Positions 25,771-37,565 of a stretch of 64,000 nucleotides of DNA are shown one piece after another. The translations under genes were made by a program, and so were the position numbers. The stretch comes from Syngnathus acus (taxonomy: Eukaryota > Chordata > Actinopteri > Syngnathiformes > Syngnathidae): the NCBI RefSeq assembly GCF_901709675.1, contig NC_051094.1, forward strand, positions 11,400,501 through 11,464,500. The letters are read 5' to 3'. The first letter of the stretch is position 1; the number at the start of each line of letters is the position of its first letter. The notes below the pieces were generated by a model. That model was not told where the DNA came from, did not search any database, and worked only from the letters and a program-made list of their open reading frames with translations.

Positions 25771-25774
<4 letters not shown>

Positions 25775-26199
25775 CAGAACAAAATCACTTTATGTTCTCT
25801 GTCATTTTTAAAAGCTAACAGTGCTGGCAAATTCTCTATCCATTTTGGATGTTAACTTTTTTCACCTTTTCACACCTTTTCGAGAGATTATTATTGTTAT
25901 GGTCTGCTTTCCACTTTAAAACTAAATTACTAAGTAAAGGTGGGAAGTGCTAAAATATACGGACAAATGATGTGGTCCTGAGAGAGACAAGGTGCCTTTT
26001 TAATATCGCCTAAGCCTTATGTGGCCAGTCCTTTCATGCTTAAAGGTTTATATTTCACGACTGGACAAGGTTGTTTCCTAATCTCTGTGTGGCCAAAGTG
26101 CTTTTGTGACATTGTTGTATTGGAGTTTACTACAGCATTCCTCTCTTACAAAAGCTCGGCCTTATTATTGAGCCTCTTTATCTTTACTGAAGCTAAGTT
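25771..26199. other. Unique noncoding DNA
   Basis: Nothing recognised; no repeats or RNA genes visible. Confidence 0.5.
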
Positions 26200-26600
26200 G
26201 TTAATTAGCTAGACCTTGAATTAGATTATTTGCATGTCTGAACAAGGGCTAAGGTATTAATGCTCCCTTAGGACAAACTGCAATAACCTGTTCGGTGACT
26301 GCAAGATCCCTGTGGAGGGGCTCCGTGGACGCTGGCCCCGAAAAGAGGGAAAGAGCACAGCCATTTCATCCAATTAGCTGTGGATTGTACTGCTCTTCTC
26401 CCTTTGAATCCTATTTGCCATGATAAGGTGTTCTTTTTCAGGGACTGTGCTGAGCTTTACTATCAGGGAAAAATGATTAATTCACAAGCGAATATCAACA
26501 TGCGGGGCCTTCCATTTCGCACAGCCTGACTTGGGAGGAAGGAACTGCTAGGAAATCAATAGAGGCACTAAAGAACGACACAGGAGAGGCAGAGCTCGGC
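26200..26600. promoter_or_regulatory. Candidate conserved noncoding block
   Basis: Repeat-free sequence of balanced composition with a POU octamer ATTTGCAT (26228-26235), AATTAGCT and ATGATTAATTCA homeodomain-type cores. This texture is typical of vertebrate developmental enhancers in gene deserts. Conservation is inferred, not shown. Confidence 0.3.
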
Positions 26601-27039
26601 CAAGTAAACACCCCTAAACATTCTGAAGAATCTCAGCAGCAAGCTGCATTTCATTCCACACATCACACTTAGTAGCGCTCTCCATGGTGGGGGTGTTCTT
26701 GAATTATTCAGGACCTGTTAAACTGAGGGGATGGTTTTAAGACTAATGTAGCACAATATCATGTATGCTATTGTTATTGCATTGTACTGTGCAGTGTTCC
26801 CATTTATTTATCTCTTTTCGTCTGATCTTCCCAAGGGTATGCATTGTAATATGACAATCCTATGCTGCTCTGTGCATCCTCTCTGAATTACATACATGAT
26901 CAGAAGCTCAATGGATTCCAATAGGCCTATTCATTTATTTATTTTGTCTTCCCTGGCTTGGTGATGGCTATGGAGAATTCAGTGTCCAGATAGGTGTTTT
27001 CCAAGCTCTCAGACGCTTGCAAATGATGTTTAAACACCC

Positions 27040-27300
27040 AGCACCTAGGGTTTAATTAAGTCCCTCTAATCGTGTTCCAATCAGAACCTTGGACTGATGG
27101 GCTGGAATTCCTGATGTGCATTTCTGTCAGTCTTAATTGGATAATTGATTGCCAATTTGAACCTGGCCACACACTGCATACACAATAAAGCTCCTGGCCA
27201 GGTTCCTGAGGAATCATTTTCCATTTGAATAAAGATGCTGCCTCGATAGGCTGAGCTCCAACTTCAGGTCTCATTGAAAAATAAGCCACATACACGTCCA
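27040..27300. promoter_or_regulatory. Candidate conserved noncoding block with hairpin
   Basis: Repeat-free stretch with TTTAATTAAG, TCTTAATTGGATAATTGATT and a perfect 11-bp inverted repeat GAACCTGGCCA / TGGCCAGGTTC (27159-27169 and 27195-27205). No coding frame. Regulatory role is inferred from texture only. Confidence 0.3.
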
Positions 27301-27580
27301 TGTATTAATGCCTTGGAATTTCTTTTAATGCATTTACATATGCAATTTTATTTGTCTGGTATTACATTACATATGTAATATAACCAGTATAATGAGCAAG
27401 GAGTCAAATCCTCCAAAACAGAACATTTTAAACCGACTTTTTGTCTTTGTTTGCTTTTAAAACTGCAACCGGTATTGCAGTTCATTTGCCTTACAAATCG
27501 TATGTAGCCTATGCTGCACGAAATTAGATATATTGGAACTACTTACATTTTTGTATTACAATGTTGATAGTGGTGGGAAC
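27301..27580. other. Unique AT-rich DNA
   Basis: Nothing recognised before the LTR cluster. Confidence 0.5.
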
Positions 27581-27585
27581 TAAAG

Positions 27586-28076
27586 GGAACTACGTATATC
27601 ATTGTTTTAGCGATTGTTTTGACTCGCATGCAGAAACCAACTCGGAAGTCCAGAAGGAGTAAGGAGTCATTATTGGAGGTGCTACAGTGGCGGGTGAGCA
27701 GGAGGAGCTGAGCCAGGAGCACGGAGCGGGAGCAGCGATGACGGAGCGTGAGGAGTTCGGCCAGAGCGGGGTGGATCTTGGCGGTGGTCCTTGGAGGAAA
27801 TCTAAGAGCGTGGAACAAACAATACTTGTTCAGAGAATACAATGGCAAGAACTAGGAGTGAGATCTAGGAGCTAGAGGCACAACCGTGGAGGAGATCACA
27901 TATGCAAGCCACTAAGGCGACGAGCTGCTGGCAGTACGCTCCTTAAAAACCTTCCCTAACGAGCTTGATCAGCCATACCTGACCTGTGGGGATCAGCCAC
28001 ACCTGTGGGTCCTCCGCCACTCGGCTCACGGCTGCCCCACGTGGATCTGAAAGGAACACCTCCCTGGACCCTGACA
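27586..28076 (-). mobile_element. Gypsy-type LTR remnant, reverse orientation
   Basis: On the minus strand the element starts TGTCAGGGTCCAGGGAGGTG (from 28076), continues through GTGTGGCTGATC phrases and a TATA-like TTTTTAAGG, and ends near TTCTGCATGCGAGTC (about 27620). This order is characteristic of fish Ty3/gypsy LTRs, and GC content jumps against the AT-rich surroundings. The distal end is unclear. TAAAG follows the 5' end (28077-28081) and also occurs at 27581-27585, which would bound a 491-bp insert, but the insert would then not end in CA. The open frames here (27543-27875, 27956-28147) are LTR shadows. Confidence 0.6.
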
Positions 28077-28223
28077 TAAAGTATTCTGATTAATATTGCA
28101 TACATATAATGCGAATTAAGCAGATTAATCCAACTATTTCCCTCCATCTCAGGAAGCCGCCATTGTGGCTAATATCACCCTCTATTGTCAACTGAAATAG
28201 ATGTCACAACTGCCCTCGGACTC
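28077..28223. other. Short spacer between two LTRs
   Basis: AT-rich unique sequence of about 150 bp; nothing recognised. Confidence 0.5.
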
Positions 28224-28228
28224 GTATT

Positions 28229-28592
28229 TGTCACGACTCACCCCCGGTTGTTTTATTATGTGGAGGTTGTCATGGTTTCTGTCTGCATCTGTGTACTCGC
28301 CCCTCCCTTCCTGTGTCTACTCACAATCAATGTACTAATCACAGTCGCCTGCCTCTCGTTACCTGTCTCGTATTTAAGTCCTGTCTGCATGTCACTCCCT
28401 CTCGGATCGTTCTTGTTTCTTGGTTCCTGTCTTTGTCAGTTCTGTTTTGGTTAGCCTGTCGGTCGGTCCATTATGTTAGTTTGCCGGTTCTGTTGGTCTT
28501 GTTCCCATCATCCTCCCTTCCAACTACCTTTTCCCTCAATAAACCCTGGTCCAAGCTGCATTTGGTCGCCCTGCTCCATTCCGTTCCTGACA
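28229..28592 (+). mobile_element. Solo LTR of a gypsy-type retrotransposon
   Basis: A 364-bp element starts TGTCACGACTC and ends CCGTTCCTGACA, so its termini are TGTCA/TGACA. It is flanked by identical 5-bp duplications GTATT (28224-28228 and 28593-28597). That structure defines a solo LTR left after recombination between two LTRs. Inside are a TATA-like TATTTAAG near 28370 and a polyadenylation signal AATAAA near 28538, in the order U3-R-U5. Composition is pyrimidine-rich and unlike the surroundings. No internal genes remain. The intact termini and duplications suggest it is younger than the other repeats here. Confidence 0.92.
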
Positions 28593-28597
28593 GTATT

Positions 28598-31027
28598 GTG
28601 AACTTGACGTGACCAAACCCAGAAAACAGGTGAGCCGTGCAGAAAAACAGTGATATTTTACCAGATTCAAGTAGGTCCTGCTTATCATAATGTACTGTGT
28701 GTCAATCATACTTTTCTGTCACACTCTGAAGTGACAAACGGTAGAGTTGCCAATTTCAATACAAAGTCAACAAGGGATGTGCCTTCACAGCATTTCTAGT
28801 AAAAAGAGGAAAGCAGTCGAAAATGTTAGTGGCCAAGAACAACTAAGAAAGGATCTATAGCTATGATTCTCTCAGTTTCTCTCATGATAAATTTCATTGA
28901 GCACAGGTGCTTCAGGTTATTAAAGAAGAGTAAATGCTGTGGTCACGAAACAATCCACAAAACACCCAATGTCTCAGCTCCGGTATGACAGAAAAGCTTA
29001 TAAAATTCGATGTAACAGTCTGCTCCATAACACTTTTGTCAGGAGATCCAGTCCACTGTAGTTAGGATTATTTTTATCAGAGACCAAAAGAAACACAGAT
29101 ATTGATGAAAAGACAGAGTAGCAAACTGCTGCAACTATGTGAGCTGCCATCTAACTTACGACGTACGATTAATAGACAGCTAATATATTATCGAATTATT
29201 CAAAAAAAAAATTTCTAACTGATAAATCATTTAGATTCCTTTTGTAATTAAACATTTTTCAAATCTTCAGAAATTCAGCTTCTCTAATTTCTGTAACTTC
29301 TCCAATTTCTCTTTTCTTGTGCATTTGTTATTTTGCATTTTTGTCACAAGTATCATCCTTGTGAAGTTTGCATTCAGATTCATGATAGAAATACTGAACA
29401 GATTGCATGCACTGTACAAGCCATCGAGGGTGGATCTAAAATCTTTCCCATGATACTAACCGTTTGATGAATCTTAAGATTGAGAAAGTTCTGAGAGTTT
29501 AACATTTTTATCAAGTAAACCATTGCTTAATTCTCTTGATGCAATGTGCCGCACTACAGTTTCGTAACAGAAGCTTGGCTGGCTCGACCAGAGTCAAGCA
29601 GCTCGGAGTGCTCGAATCTCGGCACTTCTCGGGCCGCTCCCAGGGCCTCTGTTGTGTTTTTGTGACAGGTGCGCGGATAGCTAGGCTGGAGCTTGGCCCC
29701 TTGCCTCTTGGTTAGCCAGGGAGCAAAATGGCATCCCCTGGGTCAGCTGTACAAAATATCTGGCTTTACTCACATATCCAAAAAAAGGGTGGGAAGAAGT
29801 ACTAACTACGAGACTAGTATAAATCAATAAACTATCCATTATACATGAAAGTATCATAAGGCACACTTGTCGATAAAAGTGGGGTTAAATTTGAGTGTCA
29901 TGATTTCTAAAAGTGCATTAAATTGGTTACCCTTGGAGAATCCACAATTTCCATTATAAGGCTCATACTCCACAGATACACTGATAAGTCAATTGGTCTG
30001 CAGTCATGATCACTTTGAAATAACACTTATGTCGCCGATGACATCAGCCAATGAATAATGGTGAACAGATTTCTAGATAACTGAGGGCAATTATGCACAC
30101 TTACCTTGTCAGGGCCTGTGCAATGGTTGGATGGGAAACAGATCCAAGCAGTCACCACCGTATCAAAAGTTGCCCTTCGCTATCCAAATGTCAACAAACA
30201 TACCACAATTAAATAATTTATGAAAATAATATTTTCACAGCTTTTTCTCTTGAACTTGAAGGTGACAAAATATTTGACATGCCCAAGCACAAAGCCTCTA
30301 GAGACCTAATTTTGTGTGGACAGCCACTGCTAAGTCGTGGACTGAGAAACCTCAAGTACCACTTTCAGTGGGCTCTTCAAGTCCTCGTGTCTGCCTACCA
30401 TTATTTTTCTTTCAAGGGATTGCTTTTCTCCTCTTAGTACAAGCATGGAATGACCAAAAAGAGAATTCTCTTATTATAAATGGCCTTTCAACGCTAAGTT
30501 TTAGCAAGTACAACCGTAGTGGGATTAGATATTTTGGCCACCATTTGTAAAGTGTGAAGTTTCTCTGGAGTCTCCTTGAGACAAGTGACCAGTGCAAGGC
30601 AAAGTGAAGGTCTTATCAGTCACCCCACAATGGTGCCACCCAATGAATTATATTAGGGCCGGGTGTAGCTCGCCAAGCCTCTGCATTGTGCACCATCTGG
30701 GTGACAATAAACATGTCGCCACATGCTTTCCTCCATCATTCAAGTCTAGATAGCAGATCTGGACCTTAACTATGGCCCACTATCTCCTGGATCTCTGTGT
30801 GACCTGTTAGAGAGATGGAGGTGAGGCTCAAGGATATCTCTCAGAGTCTGCTCCAAAGCCAGGAGGTTATTACACATAGGGGATGGGGGGTGGGGGGGCA
30901 GGGCCTCTGTGCAGTGGTCTGTTTTCCTCCTTCGCAAGTGTCACTATGTTACAGAGATAGTGAGATACTGTTCTAAAAATTAAACAATGGTGGAATACAA
31001 AGTTCCAGAAGAAAACAGCGGTTAAAA
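28598..31027. other. Unique noncoding DNA with a GC-rich patch
   Basis: No gene is supported. A GC-rich island at about 29570-29720 stands out from its neighbours; it might be an old repeat but is not recognised. The block 30600-30870 is repeat-free and of enhancer-like texture, without proof of conservation. Confidence 0.4.
30879..30903 (+). other. Strong G-quadruplex motif
   Basis: G runs of 4, 6, 7 and 3 are separated by loops AT, T and CA. Very short loops predict a stable quadruplex. The position is noncoding. Confidence 0.75.
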
Positions 31028-31056
31028 GACCCTGAACTGGCTGCCAGTCACTAGGA
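31028..31056 (-). mobile_element. Possible retroposon fragment
   Basis: The phrase ACCCTGAACTGGCTGCCAGT plus CACTAGG resembles the 'CCCTGAACTGGTTGCCAGCCAATC' core of the retroposon family. No flanking similarity is visible, so this may be coincidence. Confidence 0.3.
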
Positions 31057-33859
31057 CTTTAGGCACTTCGCGATGGTAGATCTGTTTTTGTTTTTATGAC
31101 AAATTTTGCTAAACACTGTACATGATGGCTATACAATGAAAATCAATTTCAGTGTAGTAAGAAATATTTCGGAGCTAATCAACCATTTTTGCAAAAGACA
31201 AACTCATTGAAATGAAACATGGTGTGAAATTACAAACAAAAGGAAACGGTGGTGAACTGTTGTGGGGTGTAGCTTTAATTCTTTCCTTGATCTGATTGCT
31301 GCAAGGATTTGACTTAACTTTTATCGGACCACCTCTGCTGCAGCGTGCAACACATTAAAATAAGTATTAGTGCAAGGCTCCATTCTCATGCTGTCACCAA
31401 CTTGCCATCAATTCAATTGCCCTGCTGGCTTAAATAAACAGAAGTGTTATCGGTAGGAGTCTTGGCTTTGGCAAATTGTACTACTTTAGCAGCTGCTGTT
31501 TCGCTAAAAGTCTGGTGTTGTTACGGATCTCCATGTGAACCATGAAAAATTAATCATTCATAACCAAAATGATGAATGTGAGCCCAGAAACACAAGGTTC
31601 TGTGAATCTGGCAAGAAGAATAATTGGTTAATTTGACTAAACATGATAGCGCCCCTCTGATGAAAGCTAAAGCGAAACTTAAATGAAGCGTGTTAAAAGG
31701 GTGGGCAACAAAACAGTAGTGGATGACCAATGAGGAAGTAAAAAGTGAGGCATAAACAATGGCATTTAATACAATTTCATAAAACCACTTATAGAAGATG
31801 ACAGGGGTTCACATGTAATCACTGTAAGTGGAGGCAAAGATGGGGGCTGAGGTGCCATCGCTGCCATGCCAGAACACTTCTCCATGACACATCCCCTGCT
31901 TCTTCTCATTAATCCCTGAAGCTACATTCATTAACAGTCACTCCCTCCGTTCAGCAAGATTACACACACACGCGCGTAGGAACTGTAGGTGAGCACACAC
32001 AAAAATAACCTGCTGCTGAAAGGCAACTGGATTTGCTTAACATTATTATACCTACAGGTTGATTCATTAGTCAACACGGTGACTTGCTGGATGTGGTTTG
32101 CTGGCTTCTTCGTCATTTTGAAATTGTATTTCATCAGAAAACTGGTTGACAAGCAAGGACAGTTGTGTAAAGATGACCGTCAGGGGAGAAAGGTCCAAGT
32201 GGAGATTATAAATACCAAAGATTTACAGGTCCTGGGGGTGTCAGATGTATTGTGGAAAATAGTGCTGGGTGTGCTGTTATCAAGATGGGCCAGTTAGTGG
32301 CTTTTGGAGAAGCTCATGTTCTGAATGGCGCCGTAGTTTCTGAGGGCAGCCTTTATGGCTCACCAGTGCACTGACCACAGCCCATTAACTCAAAGAGCCT
32401 CCACAGAAGCACTGGAGCAGGGAAAGGGGCCATGACCTGCCAGAGACCATCTTATTACTTTAACACATTATGTCTCCCACTGCGATCTTTTTATTTAAGT
32501 GACTTCAGCTGCACGTATCATCTCAGGACAAGTTGGGGACAGACAGGGGGGCTTCTATACAACTGACAAAGAAGGAATGGGGGGTTCAAATGATTTACTG
32601 AAAACATCTGCTTTTGGGCGCTAGAGAAGGAGTACGAGGGTGGACGTTGAGCAGAAAATCGTTCGGGAGGAACCTGGCTGCAATGAGAGCTGTTTATGGC
32701 GATAAGAGGTTGAGCTGACCCCACAACCGCTCCTGAGAGGATTTGCAAGTTCTCACTGATGAGCCTTTGCAGCCCTCTCATGGCCACGTTGCCCATACAG
32801 CGAAGAGTACGAGGGTTGGTCCAGGCTTGGGATTTGATTTATTTTACCACCACACTGCTCTTTATGGGCCTAACCGCAAGATAGATATGCCCCAGTGTTA
32901 CTGGCCTCGAGAGGAAGATGAAAACACTTTGCCTAAAAACAAAACAGACTCACTTACACAAACGATAAATGCCCCACTATGAGTGAGAGGACATGTGCGT
33001 CTGAATTTTCTTTACCGGTGTTATACCGACAGTAAAATAATTGGAGCGAAGCAATACAAATGAACGCATTATTGTACATAATAATCGTGTGAGATTAAAG
33101 CTGTAACGGGAAATTTCTAAACTGGGATTTTGCATTACAACCACAGAATGGTTGCTCTGAGATGATGTAGATTAGGCCGAGCACCTGCCTCCCATACCAT
33201 GTGATACTACGTTTTAGTTGCTTTTCAAGGACAGCCAATGAGAAAAAAAAACAACATATTTTTAGTTAACTATTTACAATTGGTTAAAAAGGAGCAATGC
33301 TCTGCTGAGTGACAGGCAAAATGTCATTTCTGTTATGTCTTTTTCATTGCGCCATCATGGGAATATCGCAAATTGAAAAGAAATATAAAACATCACATAC
33401 TCAAAAATACAGCAAGATGTTGGATTATCTGATAGGCTTAGTTTGCATTCTCTCACTTGCTTTAGTATAGTTGCTGCCATAAATATTTCTTTCTTTAAAA
33501 AAAAATACATGTTGCACCTTTAAAGACTGCTTTACTAATGATTTACTAATTTAGTTATCTTATCCTTATAGAAGTAAACACTGGAGTTAAACATTTCTAT
33601 TATAATTATTCTGTGACATTGTCAAAAGTGGCCACTTTCTGAACAAAGTACTCATTAAAACACAGCTCAAAAGCCGTGGCTTGGTACCCATTACTTCACA
33701 AGTTCCATTAATTATTACATCTTTTCTCAGTTGTAAAAATAAAACATGATACTATCTCAATTATGAAATTAAAACTCTGGTTTCCAGGATCACAGAGTAC
33801 AAATTAATAACACAAGTCCAGGATATTTAATTCATTCTGCATTATTTCTCACCATTGGT
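31057..33859. other. Unique noncoding DNA
   Basis: No gene is supported. Open frames at 31989-32297 and 32518-32982 lack domains. Nothing repetitive beyond short A runs. Confidence 0.5.
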
Positions 33860-34265
33860 AATACCGCAAAGAAAAATGTGCACGTGTCATACTGTCAGAG
33901 GGATCTCTCTTTGAATTTTTTTTCCAGGCAGCCACCCAAACAAACCGCACATCAAAAATTACCATTAGTACTTGTTAGTTCACACTGGCGATTAGCGAGG
34001 GGCAAAACAGACTGATGCCAAGGGCCAAATGTATTTCTTCTATTTCATACGCCGTCTCTGCTTTATTGGAGACACTCACGAATGCGCAACATCCGAATGG
34101 CTCCAACAGCTCACATCAGAAAGATTCAATTCTTCAGGAAGTGGAAGTAACCGATTAGATTATGTCATTGCCACAATCTGTTACGAAAAATAAACACTGG
34201 GTCTTTTCATTAACCTAATGAAGACGAAGCACGTTGATGAGCTCTTAAGTCAATTAACGATATTT
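33860..34265. promoter_or_regulatory. Candidate conserved noncoding block
   Basis: Repeat-free stretch with TTACCATTAG, CGATTAGATTATG, CATTAACCTAATG and TCAATTAACG homeodomain-type cores. Inferred from texture only. Confidence 0.28.
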
Positions 34266-36401
34266 AAAAACAGGCGGTGCAGCCCCAAGGTAAATTAGCA
34301 TGCAGAGAGTGAGGAGGACCCAGGTTCAAACAAATTGTGCGTGGAACCCTCTGGTTCAAGCCGCTTGACTCTCTCTCACTCTCTCTCTGTCTCCTAATGC
34401 GCACCCCTCCTCCTCTGGTCAAACACGCCTTCATTAGCCATAATTAACTGCATGCTTTTCTCTCTTTGCATTACTAAGTGAGTCCAAGAAGTCAGGATGC
34501 TGAGTAGCATGTGCTAAAATGTCCCAGGATGGCCCTTTTGGTATATACTGCTTAAATCATTTATCAGTGTGATCTAATGATTATATGATAAATATGAGGT
34601 AGTGCAAGCTTGATATAGAATATCTTGGAAAATATGTTTGTATATAGAACGTTCTTTGTTTCTCAGAAAACTTATTCTAAATACTCTTGTGGTATAAAAC
34701 TCTCTCTTTCTCTCACATGCTCACTCAAGCAGTTTTCCCGACATACATGTGCACTCGGACACTCACTTGGTCTCTGGGCTGCAACAAGGTCTGAAAAGAT
34801 TGCAGTTCATTTCGGCCCACGCTGGATGGAGGCCTCATTTAGTGGCTGCTGGCAACTCAATCAGGCTGCCTCACACTGATGAGTGAGTGACTACTTTCAA
34901 AGCACCAGTCAATATGTGTCTGCTGTGATAGAATGTCAGCACCCTGTGTTCCCTGACCCAATGTTATGGCTTTTTTATTTTGTCTAATCAATGATATATG
35001 AAACAGCACAGCGACGTTTCAACAAAAGATTTTTTTTCTTCAGCACTGTGTTCAGTTTAGACCGTATAACTGCTGCAATTTGGAATTAAATGAGCAGTTT
35101 ATCATTCTTTTGTAGCTTTTTAAAATTGATCAGATAAGTATAGCATGTATCTGCATAGGATTTGTTTTCTTTCTTATCACAAATGCACTATAAAAACAGC
35201 GGCACGCTTTTGCGTATCGAGTGAAAGACAATGTGTACATCTTTTCTTTATTGTTTTCTATGCAGTGAGAAAAGAACAGCCAATATTCTGAGGGTGGGCA
35301 GACAAAGCGGGCTTACTTGTCCCCCATGTCCTTTATTTCACACAGCCCACTGCACATGCTCGGCAGTCTGACGACCTCTTGACCCGCTTGTCACTCTGAT
35401 GGTCTCTGTGATCAGGAAGTGGTTATTTCATATAGATGGGCTTCTTTACAGTTTTTTTTTATTGAAAAAGATCATTAAAGATATTAGCTCAAGATGAATT
35501 TTCGCAATAGGTTTTAAAGTAACATTTTATTGAACATGTTGGGATTTTATGATTTGTGCACATTTAGGTCAGTACGCTGACCCCCTTTAAACTGAGTTCA
35601 ATTACTTCAATGTTATGTTTTAGATCACAACTTATGCATCTTTTTTACTGTCAGGAATTCCTTTCGTGATATGCACATAAAAAGTAAGGTTGAGTAAATA
35701 ATGAATAACCTGGGACGTGAACACCGTAAGATGCTCAAAACCAATACAGTGTGCTGTAATTTTCTTCCCTTATTTCAAACAATGTATGTGCAAATTATTA
35801 CAACAAGCTTTATGGATCAAAATGTTCCAAACATTGAAGAGATTTAAATGTTCATTCTTTGTAATAGCCAGATTTTGGAACAAGGCCTGCAATGACTTTT
35901 TGGGATGTTTCAACAAAGTATTTGACTAATGAATACGTAATATTAGATCAATTCCCAAACTTTATGTGAAGCATATGCATAAAATTTAGACCTGAGTTGA
36001 GATATTTGTCCAATTCATTATATAGATCTTTAATTGAGTATTACCAATTGAACCCGCATTAAAAACACCATATGTAGTGGAGGACTACAGTGGAGTAATG
36101 AACTAATCCCAGACTGCCCAAATCATCCTGTTACATTAGTCATATCAGCTATATGAAGACCCTTCAAAGATGAATGAAGGCTATGACTTAATGTGAGTGT
36201 ACACACTTTATAGTCTTGTCCTGCAATACAAGGGAAGAGACATAAATGAAGCAAAATTCCAACTGGCCTTAAAAGCCATTGCTAACTTTCTCCCCGCAGT
36301 CATCTACGGTTGTTATTAAAATATTTTTGTTGACGAGTAGTCCAGGTACATTTGATTACCATATGCAAAAGATATTTCACATATCCAGTATAATTTTTCA
36401 A
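34266..36401. other. Unique AT-rich DNA with a (CT)n tract
   Basis: A pyrimidine tract lies at about 34369-34394. No gene or transposon recognised; the open frames are short and overlapping. Confidence 0.5.
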
Positions 36402-36450
36402 GTGTGTGTGTGCGTGTGCGTGTGTGTGCGCGTGTGTGTGTGTGTGTGTG
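36402..36450. repeat. (GT)n microsatellite
   Basis: Alternating GT with a few CG steps over 49 bp; Z-DNA-prone sequence. Confidence 0.95.
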
Positions 36451-36579
36451 GTCATTGCAAACAATGCAGACAAATGCAATCATGTGCAACGTAAGCTAAA
36501 ATGTTTTTTTATTTTTTTATGGGAAACAACACCAATGTCCTATTTACGTCATTGCATTTCATCAGTAATATAGCCCTAA

Positions 36580-36800
36580 GCAAGTATATCACTGTCCAGG
36601 CTGGGCCACTACCTCACTGAGTTTATGGCCCACCGTGCACTAACTGAATTCTCTCTCTGCGTGATATAGCCTGGAAATGGCAGCAAATAATTGCAAAGGC
36701 TGAATTTGTCATTACGAGTCATAATGAGATTCTCTTCCAGAGAGGCTTTGTTTGGTGGTGTGAGAAGACGCTTCCTTTTAATGGCTCATAAAAGAAAGTG
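36580..36800. promoter_or_regulatory. Candidate conserved noncoding block
   Basis: Repeat-free stretch with AGCAAATAATTGCAA and TCATTACGAGTCATAATGAG, the latter a near-inverted arrangement of homeodomain-like cores. Inferred from texture only. Confidence 0.27.
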
Positions 36801-37534
36801 TCACAATGTACAGCATTAGTCGGCACTCACTCTTTCATTCTATATATCATTTTAACTTTTATATTTGGAGAATAATTGGATCTGTGTTTACACTCTCAGC
36901 TTCAAACACATTATTTAAATTAACAAGGTTTAGTGATTGGTGGAATCCACGAGTCATCTTTGATATTCTTTTTAAAATTAATGACAGAAATAATATAGAG
37001 AAAGACAGTTTTGTCGACCATAATTCAATTACTCTTTTATTATGCAGATGTTTTCTCTAACTGACTACATTCTGTACAGTAGACTTGCAGACAGACTGTA
37101 TCTGAACAGATATAATATGCAGATAGATAAACAGAGCATAGAACAGTGGTGTTGTGATAAAAAGATATATGCCAATGTGAAAGAAAGGAGGAGAGTGGTG
37201 AAGAAAATAAAACAGCACATGAAAAATAATCCCCCCCTTGAGTGTTGCACGCTCTTCGACTATTTAGGGCAGCCATGTCCAGCAGTGGATTTGAATATGC
37301 ATGACAATACCAGCTACCCTTGCAGCACTTCTCTGTGTCCAGGCAGCAGCCTTTTCAGAGAAAGAATTCACATGCATCTCATTTGAATATGTAAAAGCCC
37401 TGTCAAACACCATGAATACATGGCCATGAAATAATATTTATGTAGTAAAGGATGATGAAACGCCCCAAACAAACGCATGCATGCAGACACTTGCTCTCAC
37501 ACTCGTACGCACAAACACACACACGCAAGCACAA

Positions 37535-37565
<31 letters not shown>

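Noticed and set aside
27543-27875. Opposite-strand frames of 101 and 62 codons
   Set aside because: They lie within the GC-rich reverse LTR remnant and have no retroviral or host domain.
28185-28612. 89- and 99-codon frames with hydrophobic, cysteine-rich sequence
   Set aside because: They translate the pyrimidine-rich solo LTR in two frames; not a membrane protein gene.
34964-34990. Similarity to the miR-135 mature start (TATGGCTTTTTTATTT)
   Set aside because: Only the first dozen bases resemble it and no hairpin partner is present.
37485-37565. Possible CRISPR-like or tandem array
   Set aside because: It is a (CA)n/(CACG)n microsatellite, with no spacers, in a vertebrate-type sequence.
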